64,000 bases of DNA. It comes from Unio delphinus. Lineage: Eukaryota; Mollusca; Bivalvia; Unionida; Unionidae. Made by a program: the position numbers and the translations under genes. Under the pieces are notes generated by a model that saw nothing but the letters and a program-made list of their open reading frames with translations, had not been told where the DNA came from and ran no database searches. This document shows positions 12,177 through 23,800 of this stretch, piece by piece. Within the stretch, counting starts at the first letter, position 1. Every line of letters starts with the position of its first letter. The DNA is taken from contig JAQISU010000132.1 in assembly GCA_029339505.1 (NCBI GenBank), forward strand, positions 5,310,001-5,374,000. Reading direction: 5' to 3'.

Positions 12177-12231
<55 letters not shown>
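12072..12231 (+). repeat. Compound microsatellite (TATG)n (TG)n
   Basis: TATG/CATG tetranucleotides (12072-12180) switch abruptly to TG dinucleotides (12181-12231). The same order occurs at 28020 and 31713, and in reverse complement at 28880 and 30789. Frames rich in Met/Tyr/Val/Cys over it are artefacts. Confidence 0.96.
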
Positions 12232-12233
<2 letters not shown>

Positions 12234-12240
12234 AAATCTA

Positions 12241-12360
12241 CACAATCAGCTTAAAATTTATCTTAAACTATTTTAATGTCGCCGTTTTTGTGCCAGAAGT
12301 CCTGTTAAAGTGCAATATATTTATTTGCCAATAATCCTGTTAAAATACAATATATTTTTG
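12241..12360 (+). repeat. Dispersed sequence flanking the compound microsatellite
   Basis: This stretch, with CTTAAAATTTATCTTAAACT, TTTTAATGTCGCC and CTGTTAAAGTGCA, is similar in order to 28303-28360 (CTTAAACTTATTTTAAGCT, TCTTAATGCCGCC, TTGTTAAAGTACA). Both lie downstream of a (TATG)n(TG)n array, so array and flank may have been spread together. A short internal repeat (CCTGTTAAA..ACAATATATTT) occurs twice at 12300-12355. Confidence 0.5.
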
Positions 12361-12859
12361 CTCGTCTTTTTCTCACTGATTTTCGTTTGTTGACATACCT
12401 TATCACCCTCTTCGCGTAGCATGATGGTTAAGACTTTGAAGTGACATCTTGTTTTTCTAAATATGTGTTTCTTGCATTTGTTTCCCTGTCCATAATAAAT
12501 TATTTATTTTATGTGAAAAAAATAAATAAACATAATGTATCAATTATGCAGTGTTGCACTTTGTTTTGCTCATTAAATTCAGTTGAGTTTCTTTATCCCA
12601 TACGCTTGGGGATAAACATATTCCCTTATCTAGGCCTTGCCTGGCCTTGGGCATGGTTTTCTTGTTTCCCTCTAGCTTGGAGCTTAGGCTAGTACTGTCA
12701 CACTCGATGGACTATTTCTTTGTAGCAGGTGCGTGTTTCCATCCCTTTCCCTTTTGGTAATTGATACGCAAAGTAAATTCTTTGTCCGAGTTCTTTGTTT
12801 GTGATATGCATGTATGTTTCTTGTTTGTTTCTGCACATTGTTGTGTTAGGACTGGCAAT

Positions 12860-12862
<3 letters not shown>
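12361..12862. other. Unrecognised stretch
   Basis: The frame at 12441-12692 has a hydrophobic, Trp/Pro-containing end but no recognisable family. I do not call a gene. Short repeats of the 'GCCTTG' type near 12630-12660 are minor. Confidence 0.4.

Positions 12863-12953
<91 letters not shown>
12863..12953. repeat. (GA)n microsatellite
   Basis: About 45 uninterrupted GA dinucleotides. Confidence 0.97.
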
Positions 12954-12955
<2 letters not shown>

Positions 12956-13323
12956 CTGGCTTTTGTAATGGATGTAATTATGCAGTCAATATCCATTGTC
13001 TTCTCGAATTACCCCGGAGTCATCGGCTAAATCAATCAGATTGATCAATAATAACATAAATGATATAATACAGAAATGACGCCATTCAGATCCCAAGGTC
13101 GTATTGATTTTCCTGATGGATTGGTAAATCACAAAGGATACTGAATACAAACCTTGCCGATGACTTCCACATCAAACATCCGGCAAAGGACTAAACTGAT
13201 GATTATTTCATTACACTGAATTTATCCAATTATTGGCTATAATGCTTATGAGATGGGGTAATGTATACATGGGAAAGGAACTCTCATATATTGACATATA
13301 ACCACATATATAAATATTTTACA
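12954..13323. other. Unrecognised stretch
   Basis: No recognisable feature between two microsatellite loci. Confidence 0.5.
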
Positions 13324-13354
13324 TGGATCGATCGATCGATCGATCGAGAGAAGC

Positions 13355-13416
<62 letters not shown>

Positions 13417-13468
13417 TGTATGTATGTATGTATGTATGTATGTATGTATGTATGTATGTATGTATGTA
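13324..13468. repeat. Compound microsatellite (ATCG)n (AT)n (TATG)n
   Basis: Five ATCG units (about 13325-13346), a short spacer, (TA)n to about 13389, then (TATG)n to 13468. Three different motifs abutting within 145 bp show repeated seeding at one site. Confidence 0.95.
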
Positions 13469-14714
13469 GGCATTATGTTCTATCAATATCATGAACATAT
13501 TATTCAATTGCACGTGCCTTTTTTGTAAATTCCACATTATGTCAGTATCAGCATAATTAGTGTAATAATTGATACTAGTTTTGGACCATACATTAGGAAG
13601 CATAATCGATGTAGGAATTCAAGCTTTGTTCTCTGTGATATTAAATTAGAGGAAAATAAAATGACGTCCATATTTCAATGTAACATGTTTTTCATGATTC
13701 CAAGTTCAGAGTAGCATAAAGGGATATGGTAGAAAATTATAATTTCAAATTTTAAGGACATTTCATTTTTTTTCAAAAACATTCTGTGTGGTGTTTTGGA
13801 TTTCTATATTTATTTATTTTTGGGAGGGGGAATAGTGTTGTATAGGTTTATAACAAATAGAAAAAACATATACATGTTCTCTTTATTATATTAGTTTGGA
13901 AACGAAAAAGTATTTTGAAAGAAAAGAAACGAAAAACAATCCCGGATCAAATCTCCCCTTCAAAAAATAAATGGTCATTCTTCAATGCTAACAAATCGTT
14001 TAATAATAGTCAACTGCATTCTCCTTTTTTAAAATGTACACAACAATTTTATATTTTGCTGTGATTATGTTTGTGCTGCGAGATCCTTTTATGTAAACTG
14101 TGTACTAAGTCTCTCTCTCTCTCTAAAATATGTATATTTATTTAATATGATTGTGTCACTGCATTATATACAGAAACTACGACTATTACAGTAACACTGA
14201 AAGCACCATCTATAGGGAAGGATTACAAGCTTTTTGAAGTTTCATGGCAACATATCACAACAAAAAAAAACTATTTGTGCTGACTATTTTTAGTATGCTG
14301 TATTAAGCTACAAAATTAAAACAAAGACCAATAGTTCTAATAAATATTAGGTGTGAAAAGGGATTTGTTGGTATGGATATCTGCGGGTAATGCGTATACA
14401 ATTTTTCGGGTTATATGGCAATTGATCAAACACCGTAGGGCTTGTTACGCTAAAGAGAATGCCTCCAGTATTACGTAAGGCGGCGAGATTGAAAGGGCAA
14501 AGACTAACCGAATATAATCGGGCCTAATGAGCACGTTCGGTTGGTGGCCGGATTATAACAAATGTTGGAGTGGGGGGACATACTTTCAAAAGGAACCTGA
14601 CTTCCCTGGAAAGGGCACCAAACAAAAGTATGTCTGTTTTCTCAGTGAACGTAATACCCAATAAAGTACGCGAAAATAAAACGGTGCTCAAATTTCAAGT
14701 GACAAGTCGTACGC

Positions 14715-14716
<2 letters not shown>
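13469..14716. other. Unrecognised stretch
   Basis: AT-rich, with a short (TC)8 tract at 14109-14124 and several A or T runs. No gene is supported. The patch at 14460-14570 is relatively GC-rich but carries no identifiable signal. Confidence 0.5.

Positions 14717-14768
<52 letters not shown>
14717..14768. repeat. (GT)n microsatellite
   Basis: About 26 GT dinucleotides, preceded by CGTACGCGC. Confidence 0.96.
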
Positions 14769-14769
<1 letters not shown>

Positions 14770-14992
14770 TTTCTTCTTTATAGGCGAGGGGGGAGTGGAT
14801 CCGGGTAACCTTGATATACTACTAATAATACTAATGCTACTACAATTATAAGCTTGTAGAGGATTGAGATTTTTTCATAAGCACGAAGATTACACCTGGT
14901 TTCATTCATACATTGAAACAAAAAAGAAAGAAAACCAAAACAAGATTAAGTACGACGATCATTCCCCCGAAAATAGGTCACTAAAGTTGCAT

Positions 14993-14993
<1 letters not shown>

Positions 14994-15059
<66 letters not shown>
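14994..15059. repeat. (GA)n microsatellite
   Basis: About 33 GA/AG dinucleotides ending in a short G run. Confidence 0.97.
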
Positions 15060-15062
<3 letters not shown>

Positions 15063-16204
15063 GGATTGGGGGGTTCGTTGTCAACCAAATAATATACATT
15101 GAAGCTGATTTCAATTATGTTAATTACAAGGTAAGTCATATAAATGTTTGTTTTATTTTCCAGATAAAAATTATAAACCGAATTAGCTTTTAGTCCATAA
15201 TAATTTCCTTATATTTTCCTGCTTTTCTACATTTAACACATTAGTCTACACGCAAACTGTCAACTAATCTTTTTTCTATTTGTATCGTATATCCGAGGTT
15301 CTCCCTCCCCCATTCTTTATTGTTAGGAACAACAATGACGCAATAACATTAAAATGTCGTCACAGACATCTTCCTCTTAATTTGTTTAGGTAATAAATAA
15401 CCTACATGCGTTGATGTACCGTTGAAAACTCACCCAACTTTGACCAAAGACATCATTTACCATTACTATTACAAATATACCTACTATAATACTTTTAATA
15501 TCATTAACATCTTCCTAAGTACATTTTTTCACATTTATTTTTACTATTTTTATTGTTATTGTTGTTGTTCTTAGTAGTACAAATAGTAATAGTAGCAGTA
15601 GTAATGTTGCTTTTGTTGTGTTTGTTGTCATGGCGTATTCATCTGAGAATACAAATAAACATTGGGCCTATTCATTAATGCACAATAACCCTGTCACTAA
15701 ATCGTCACTGTTAGCAAATGTCATCCTGCACTCGTGATCAAACTATTTCCTTTTGTTCGATCGTGAAAAGCGATCGAATTAGTAACGGGTTTGGATCACT
15801 CAAGTGAAACACGTACGCTAAAATTGCTTTCGGTGACAAAAGTGTGGGTCGTCTCTGCTAGTTCCTTTTCTCCATGTAAAATAAGTATTCTAGACCGATC
15901 ACATATTAGATGTTATCGACAATATTATGTTTAGCTATCTGGAAATGTAACTAAAGTGAAATCAATCTTTAGATCCAATATTTCTGATAAAATGATAGTT
16001 ACTGTCAGGTATATTTTGGAACAACATATCACTAAAACTAGCTTTTTGGAAACTAGTTATGTGTTTAACAGATAATAACAACGCCACATTTCAAGCACCT
16101 ATTACCTTGGCCAAACATTCACATGCTCGTGTACTTTGTTATAGAAAAAAATATTTATTGATTTGCTCAGTATGTTATAATATATTCATAGAGCAATCTG
16201 CACT
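15060..16204. other. Unrecognised stretch
   Basis: No gene. A degenerate triplet region (ATT/GTT/AGT) lies at 15540-15610. GATCG-containing sequence near 15755-15780 (TTCGATCG ... CGATCGAA) forms an imperfect palindrome. Confidence 0.5.
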
Positions 16205-16648
16205 TACACAATCTTGTGTTATCATTACACCTGCATTACACCATCTTGTATTAGCATTACACCTGGATTACACCATCTTGTATTAGCATTACACCTGGAT
16301 TACATCATTTTGTATTATCGTTACACTTGGATTACACCATCTTGTATTAGCATTACACCTGGATTACACCATCTTGTATTAGCATTACACCTGGATTACA
16401 TCATCTTGTATTATCGTTACACTTGGATTACACCATCTTGTATTAGCATTACACCTGGATTACATCACCTGGTATTAACATTACACCTGGATTACACCAT
16501 CTTGTATTAGCATTACACCTGGATTACATCACCTGGTATTAACATTACATCTGGATTACACCATCTTGTATTAGCATTACACCTGGATTACATCATCTTG
16601 TATTAACATTACACCTGGATTACACCATCTTGTATTAGCATTTATTTA
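16205..16648 (+). repeat. 32-bp minisatellite, about 14 copies
   Basis: The monomer contains ATTACACCTGGATTACACC and ATCTTGTATTAGC. Variant monomers recur in a higher order: the TATCGTTACACTTGG variant appears at 16316 and 16412, exactly 96 bp (three monomers) apart, and the ACCTGGTATT variant recurs 64 bp apart at 16467 and 16531. Because 96 is divisible by three, one frame stays open for ~100 codons, but this is a consequence of the repeat and not evidence of a protein. Confidence 0.93.
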
Positions 16649-16866
16649 CAACATCTTATCATCAACATACACCATTTACATCTCCCGTTGAATGGGAAGC
16701 TTCATATTTTCCTGTTACCAACATCTTACCATTTTATATTTAACTATTATGGTTTTTTATATCGCTGGTCGATACTAAACCTTTCTTATTTTTAAACATA
16801 TAACTTATTGTATGGCGCTAAATAGCCTAAAAGTGCTGGTGCGCCGTTAAAATTCAATTAATAAAT
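16649..16866 (+). mobile_element. Probable short insertion splitting the 32-bp minisatellite
   Basis: About 215 bp of unrelated sequence interrupts the array, which resumes at 16867. The insert ends with GGCGCTAAATAGCCT, GTGCTGGTGCGCCGTTAAAA and an AATTAATAAATCA-type A/T tail. Such an ending looks like a retroposon 3' end. TAGCATT lies at both junctions, but it is part of the repeat itself, so a true target-site duplication cannot be distinguished. Confidence 0.45.
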
Positions 16867-16940
16867 CAACTAGCATTACACCTGGATTACATCATCTTGT
16901 ATTAGCAGTGCACCTTGATTACACCATGATGTATTAACAT
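16867..16940 (+). repeat. Distal remnant of the 32-bp minisatellite
   Basis: Two diverged monomers (TAGCATTACACCTGGATTAC and a weaker one at 16905-16940) matching the array at 16205-16648 in phase and sense. Confidence 0.85.
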
Positions 16941-17497
16941 GATATTCACATTTCAGACCAATCTTACGGTGACAACTTTGGTTGATACGAGGGTTCTGTC
17001 GGAAAGGAGATTTCAACGATGCAACAATTGAATGTCATGCAACGAGTAGACTTTACTGTTTCATTTAACAAATAATTACTGCGATTACATGCATAACGAA
17101 TAAACGTTTCCAGGTCCGTAGAGAGCGATCACCGGCCCTGGAGTAAGAAATACTTGGGTCTCTCCTACGTCTTGTTAAAAAAATTTTTTTATAAAATTAA
17201 AAGTGTTGTTCGGCTCGAGCCAAGTGGACAGCACGTGTTGCCTCTTGTCGGCCTGGCATATTCCAAATGACCTCATGACGTACACCTTGCTGACATTTAC
17301 AACTATAGAGTAATGTACAGACATGAACTGATTTTTGATTGGTTAGTTATCTTTGTACTAACATCAGCTGACCTTTAGATTGGTCCAGTTACCAGTGTAG
17401 ATGAGATACTTTACCGCTTCTACGTGCCTCTCTCCAAGCCAAGACACATCGTTTTAGCTGGATGGTTATTTATCTTTTAAGAGGAGCTCGCTGATAT
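16941..17497. other. Unrecognised stretch left of the satellite
   Basis: No gene. The right end (GATATTTATTGG) belongs to the satellite-bearing element, because it matches 11660-11672. A mononucleotide-rich spot lies at 17170-17200. Confidence 0.45.
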
Positions 17498-17509
17498 TTA
17501 TTGGAACAA
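17498..17509. repeat. Left target-site duplication of SINE
   Basis: TTATTGGAACAA here is repeated exactly at 17831-17842 on the other side of the SINE. The related locus at 11666-11677 has the site once, as TTATTGCAACAA. Confidence 0.85.
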
Positions 17510-17830
17510 AGTCCGTGTGTGATTAGGATTTTTAACGTAGTTTTAAAAATTTGTCAGTCATATCACTACGATGTTTGCAGTGAGACAGTTTATATTAATA
17601 TCTAGCACTGGAGCATCATGCCGCAGACATGTAGCATGATGTCCCACCCAGTCACTTTATCCTGACACCAGGCCGAGCAGTCCTAACACTAACCTATTAA
17701 TGCTGAGCGCCAAGCGAGGCAGCTGTTAGCACCATTTTTGTAAGTCCTTGGTATGAATCGGCCTGGGTTCGAACCCACGACCTACCGCTTCCGCGGCGGA
17801 CGCTCTAACCACTAGGCCACCGGAGCGGTT
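17510..17830 (-). mobile_element. Full-length tRNA-derived SINE, family 1
   Basis: On the minus strand it starts CCGCTCCGGTGGCCTAGTGG with an A-box-like TGGCCTAGTGG, then GGTTCGAACCC as a good B box, so a tRNA-derived internal Pol III promoter is visible. The body follows (CATACCAAGGAC, CTAACAGCTGCC, ACTGCTCGGCCTGGTGTC, CATGCTACATGTCTGCGG) and it ends in TACGTTAAAAATCC plus a short AC tail. A 12-bp target-site duplication flanks it. Intact duplications and a clean B box make it among the better-preserved copies here. Confidence 0.93.
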
Positions 17831-17842
17831 ATTGGAACAAGG
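17831..17842. repeat. Right target-site duplication of SINE
   Basis: TTATTGGAACAA, identical to 17498-17509. It continues directly into the left flank of the satellite. Confidence 0.85.
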
Positions 17843-17856
17843 TGAATTCGTCACAT

Positions 17857-20800
17857 TCGGCTATTATTGTATTTCTTTTGACATTGTAATCTGCCCTATT
17901 CAGCTATTATTGTATTTCTTTTGACATTGTAATCTGCCCTATTCAGCTATTATTGTATTATTTTGTTTTGACATTGCAATCTGCCCTATTCGGCTATTAT
18001 TCTATCTCTTTTGACAATGTAATCTGTCCTATTCGGCTATTATTGTTTTTCTTTCGACCTTGTAATCTGCCCTATTCGGCTATTATTGTATTTCTTTTGA
18101 CAATGTAAACTGCCCTATTCGGCTATTATTGTTTTTCTTTCGACCTTGTAATCTGCCCTATTCGACTATTATTGTATTTCTTTTGACAATGTAAACTGTC
18201 CTATTCGGCTATTATTGTTTTTCTTTCGACCTTGTAATCTGCCCTATTCGGCTATTATTGTATTTCTTTTGACAATGTAATCTGCCCTATTCGGCTATTA
18301 TTGTATCTCTTTTGACAATGTAATCTGCCCTATTCGGCTATTATTGTATCTCTTTTGACAATGTAATCTGTCCTATTCGGCTATTATTGTTTTTCTTTCG
18401 ACCTTGTAATCTGCCCTATTCGGCTATTATTGTATTTCTTTTGACAATGTAATCTGCCCTATTCGGCTATTATTGTATCTCTTTTGACAATGTAATCTGC
18501 CCTATTCGGCTATTATTGTATCTCTTTTGACAATGTAATCTGTCCTATTCGGCTATTATTGTTTTTCTTTCGACCTTCTAATCTGCCCTATATGGCTATT
18601 ATTGTATTTCTTTTGACAATGTAAACTGCCCTATTCGGCCATTATTGTATTTCATTCGACCTTGTAATCTGCCCTATATGGCTATTATTGTATTTCTTTT
18701 GACAATGTAATCTGCCCTATCCGGCTATTATTGTATCTCTTTTGACAATGTAATCTGCCCTATTCGGCTATTATTGTATTTCTTTTGACAATGTAATCTG
18801 CCCTATTCGGCGATTATTGTATTTCTTTTGACAATGTAATCTGCCCTATTCGGCTATTATTGTATTTCTTTTGACAATGTAATCTGCCCTATTCGGCTAT
18901 TATTGTATTTCTTTTGACAATGTAATCTGCCCTATTCGGCTATTATTGTATCTCTTTTGACAATGTAATCTGCCCTATTCGGCTATTATTGTATTTCTTT
19001 TGACAATGTAATCTGCCCTATTCGGCTATTATTGTATCTCTTTTGACAATGTAATCTGCCCTATTCGGCTATTATTGTATTTCTTTTGACAATGTAAACT
19101 GTCCTATTCGGCTATTATTGTTTTTCTTTCGACCTTGTAATCTGCCCTATTCGGCTATTATTGTATTTCTTTTGACAATGTAATCTGCCCTATTCGGCTA
19201 TTATTGTATCTCTTTTGACAATGTAATCTGCCCTATTCGGCTATTATTGTATTTCTTTTGACAATGTAAACTGTCCTATTCGGCTATTATTGTTTTTCTT
19301 TCGACCTTGTAATCTGCCCTATTCGGCTATTATTGTATTTCTTTTGACAATGTAATCTGCCTTATATGGCTATTATTGTATTTCTTTTGACAATGTAATC
19401 TGCCCTATTCGGCTATTATTGTATCTCTTTTGACAATGTAATCTGCCCTATTCGGCTATTATTGTATTTCTTTTGACAATGTAATCTGCCCTATTCGGCT
19501 ATTATTGTATTTCTTTTGACAATGTAATCTGCCCTATTCGGCTATTATTGTATTTCTTTTGACAATGTAATCTGCCCTATTCGGCTATTATTGTATCTCT
19601 TTTGACAATGTAATCTGCCCTATTCGGCTATTATTGTATTTCTTTTGACAATGCAAACTGTCCTATTCGGCTATTATTGTTTTTCTTTCGACCTTGTAAT
19701 CTGCCCTATTCGGCTATTATTGTATTTCTTTTGACAATGTAATCTGCCCTATTCGGCTATTATTGTATCTCTTTTGACAATGTAATCTGCCCTATTCGGC
19801 TATTATTGTATTTCTTTTGACAATGTAATCTGTCCTATTCGGCTATTATTGTTTTTCTTTCGACCTTGTAATCTGCCCTATATGGCTATTATTGTATTTC
19901 TTTTGACAATGTAAACTGCCCTATTCGGCCATTATTGTATTTCATTCGACCTTGTAATCTGCCCTATTCGGCTATTATTGTATTTCTTTTGACAATGTAA
20001 TCTGCCCTATTCCGCTATTATTGTATCTCTTTTGACAATGTAATCTGCCCTATTCGGCTATTATTTTATCTCTTTTGACAATGTAATCTGTCCTATTCGG
20101 CTATTATTGTTTTTCTTTCGACCTTGTAATCTGCCCTATATGGCTATTATTGTATTTCTTTTGACAATGTAAACTGTCCTATTCGGCTATTATTGTTTTT
20201 CTTTCGACCTTGTAATCAGCCCTATTCGGCTATTATTGTATTTCTTTTGACAATGTAATCTGCCCTATTCGGCTATTATTGTATCTCTTTTGACAATGTA
20301 ATCTGCCCTATTCGGCTATTATTGTATTTCTTTTGACAATGTAATCTGCCCTATTCGGCTATTATTGTATCTCTTTTGACAATGTAATCTGCCCTATTCG
20401 GCTATTATTGTATTTCTTTTGACAATGTAAACTGTCCTATTCGGCTATTATTGTTTTTCTTTCGACCTTGTAATCTGCCCTATTCGGCTATTATTGTATT
20501 TCTTTTGACAATGTAATCTGCCCTATTCTGCTATTATTGTATCTCTTTTGACAATGTAATCTGCCCTATTCGGCTATTATTGTATCTCTTTTGACAATGT
20601 AATCTGCCCTATTCGGCCATTATTGTATTTCATTCGACCTTGTAATCTGCCCTATTCGGCTATTATTGTTTTTCTTTCGACCTTGTAATCTGCCCTATAT
20701 GGCTATTATTGTATTTCTTTTGACAATGTAATCTGCCCTATTCGGCTATTATTGTATCTCTTTTGACAATGTAATCTGCCCTATTCGGCTATTATTGTAT

Positions 20801-23800
20801 TTCTTTTGACAATGTAATCTGCCCTATTCGGCTATTATTGTATTTCTTTCGACCTTGTAATCTGCCCTATATGGCTATTATTGTATTTCTTTTGACAATG
20901 TAATCTGCCCTATTCGGCTATTATTGTATCTCTTTTGACAATGTAATCTGCCCTATTCGGCTATTATTGTATTTCTTTTGACAATGTAATCTGCCCTATT
21001 CGGCTATTATTGTATTTCTTTTGACAATGTAATCTGCCCTATTCGGCTATTATTGTATCTCTTTTGACAATGTAATCTGCCCTATTCGGCTATTATTGTA
21101 TTTCTTTTGACAATGTAAACTGTCCTATTCAGCTATTATTGTTTTTCTTTCGACCTTGTAATCTGCCCTATTCGGCTATTATTGTATTTCTTTTGACAAT
21201 GTAATCTGCCCTATTCGGCTATTATTGTATCTCTTTTGACAATGTAATCTGCCCTATTCGGCTATTATTGTATCTCTTTTGACAATGTAATCTGCCCTAT
21301 TCGGCCATTATTGTATTTTATTCGACCTTGTAATCTGCCCTATTCGGCTATTATTGTTTTTCTTTCGACCTTGTAATCTGCCCTATATGGCTATTATTGT
21401 ATTTCTTTTGACAATGTAATCTGCCCTATTCGGCTATTATTGTATCTCTTTTGACAATGTAATCTGCCCTATTCGGCTATTATTGTATTTCTTTTGACAA
21501 TGTAATCTGCCCTATTCGGCTATTATTGTATTTCTTTTGACAATGTAATCTGCCCTATTCGGCTATTATTGTATCTCTTTTGACAATGTAATCTGCCCTA
21601 TTCGGCTATTATTGTATTTCTTTTGACAATGTAAACTGTCCTATTCGGCTATTATTGTTTTTCTTTCGACCTTGTAATCTGCCCTATTCGGCTATTATTG
21701 TATTTCTTTTGACAATGTAATCTGCCCTATTCGGCTATTATTGTATCTCTTTTGACAATGTAATCTGCCCTATTCGGCTATTATTGTATCTCTTTTGACA
21801 ATGTAATCTGCCCTATTCGGCTATTATTGTATTTCTTTTGACAATGTAATCTGCCCTATTCGGCTATTATTGTATCTCTTTTGACAATGTAATCTGCCCT
21901 ATTCGGCTATTATTGTATTTCTTTTGACAATGTAATCTGCCCTATTCGGCTATTATTGTATTTCTTTTGACAATGTAATCTGCCCTATTCGGCTATTATT
22001 GTATTTCTTTTGACAATGTAATCTGCCCTATTCGGCTATTATTGTATCTCTTTTGACAATGTAATCTGCCCTATTCGGCTATTATTGTATTTCTTTTGAC
22101 AATGTAATCTGCCCTATTCGGCTATTATTAGATCTCTTTTGACAATGTAATCTGCCCTATTCGGCTATTATTGTATTTCTTTTGACAATGTAATCTGCCC
22201 TATTCGGCTATTATTGTATCTCTTTTGACAATGTAATCTGCCCTATTCGGCTATTATTGTATTTCTTTTGACAATGTAAACTGTCCTATTCGGCTATTAT
22301 TGTTTTTCTTTCGACCTTGTAATCTGCCCTATTCGGCTATTATTGTATTTCTTTTGACAATGTAATCTGCCCTATTCGGCTATTATTGTATCTCTTTTGA
22401 CAATGTAATCTGCCCTATTCGGCTATTATTGTATTTCTTTTGACAATGTAATCTGTCCTTTTCGGCTATTATTGTTTTTCTTTCGACCTTGTAATCTGCC
22501 CTATATGGCTATTATTGTATTTCTTTTGACAATGTAAACTGCCCTATTCGGCCATTATTGTATTTCATTCGACCTTGTAATCTGCCCTATTCGGCTATTA
22601 TTGTATTTCTTTTGACAATGTAATCTGCCCTATTCCGCTATTATTGTATCTCTTTTGACAATGTAATCTGCCCTATTCGGCTATTATTTTATCTCTTTTG
22701 ACAATGTAATCTGTCCTATTCGGCTATTATTGTTTTTCTTTCGACCTTGTAATCTGCCCTATATGGCTATTATTGTATTTCTTTTGACAATGTAAACTGT
22801 CCTATTCGGCTATTATTGTTTTTCTTTCGACCTTGTAATCAGCCCTATTCGGCTATTATTGTATTTCTTTTGACAATGTAATCTGCCCTATTCGGCTATT
22901 ATTGTATCTCTTTTGACAATGTAATCTGCCCTATTCGGCTATTATTGTATTTCTTTTGACAATGTAATCTGCCCTATTCGGCTATTATTGTATCTCTTTT
23001 GACAATGTAATCTGCCCTATTCGGCTATTATTGTATTTCTTTTGACAATGTAAACTGTCCTATTCGGCTATTATTGTTTTTCTTTCGACCTTGTAATCTG
23101 CCCTATTCGGCTATTATTGTATTTCTTTTGACAATGTAATCTGCCCTATTCTGCTATTATTGTATCTCTTTTGACAATGTAATCTGCCCTATTCGGCTAT
23201 TATTGTATCTCTTTTGACAATGTAATCTGCCCTATTCGGCCATTATTGTATTTCATTCGACCTTGTAATCTGCCCTATTCGGCTATTATTGTTTTTCTTT
23301 CGACCTTGTAATCTGCCCTATATGGCTATTATTGTATTTCTTTTGACAATGTAATCTGCCTTATTCGGCTATTATTGTATCTCTTTTGACAATGTAATCT
23401 GCCCTATTCGGCTATTATTGTATTTCTTTTGACAATGTAATCTGCCCTATTCGGCTATTATTGTATTTCTTTCGACCTTGTAATCTGCCCTATATGGCTA
23501 TTATTGTATTTCTTTTGACAATGTAATCTGCCCTATTCGGCTATTATTGTATCTCTTTTGACAATGTAATCTGCCCTATTCGGCTATTATTGTATTTCTT
23601 TTGACAATGTAATCTGCCCTATTCGGCTATTATTGTATTTCTTTTGACAATGTAATCTGCCCTATTCGGCTATTATTGTATCTCTTTTGACAATGTAATC
23701 TGCCCTATTCGGCTATTATTGTATTTCTTTTGACAATGTAAACTGTCCTATTCGGCTATTATTGTTTTTCTTTCGACCTTGTAATCTGCCCTATTCGGCT

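Noticed and set aside
14994..15193. Charged repeat protein (Glu/Arg repeats) from the (GA)n array
   Set aside because: The Arg-Glu run is only the GA dinucleotide read in frame and the flanks show no domain.
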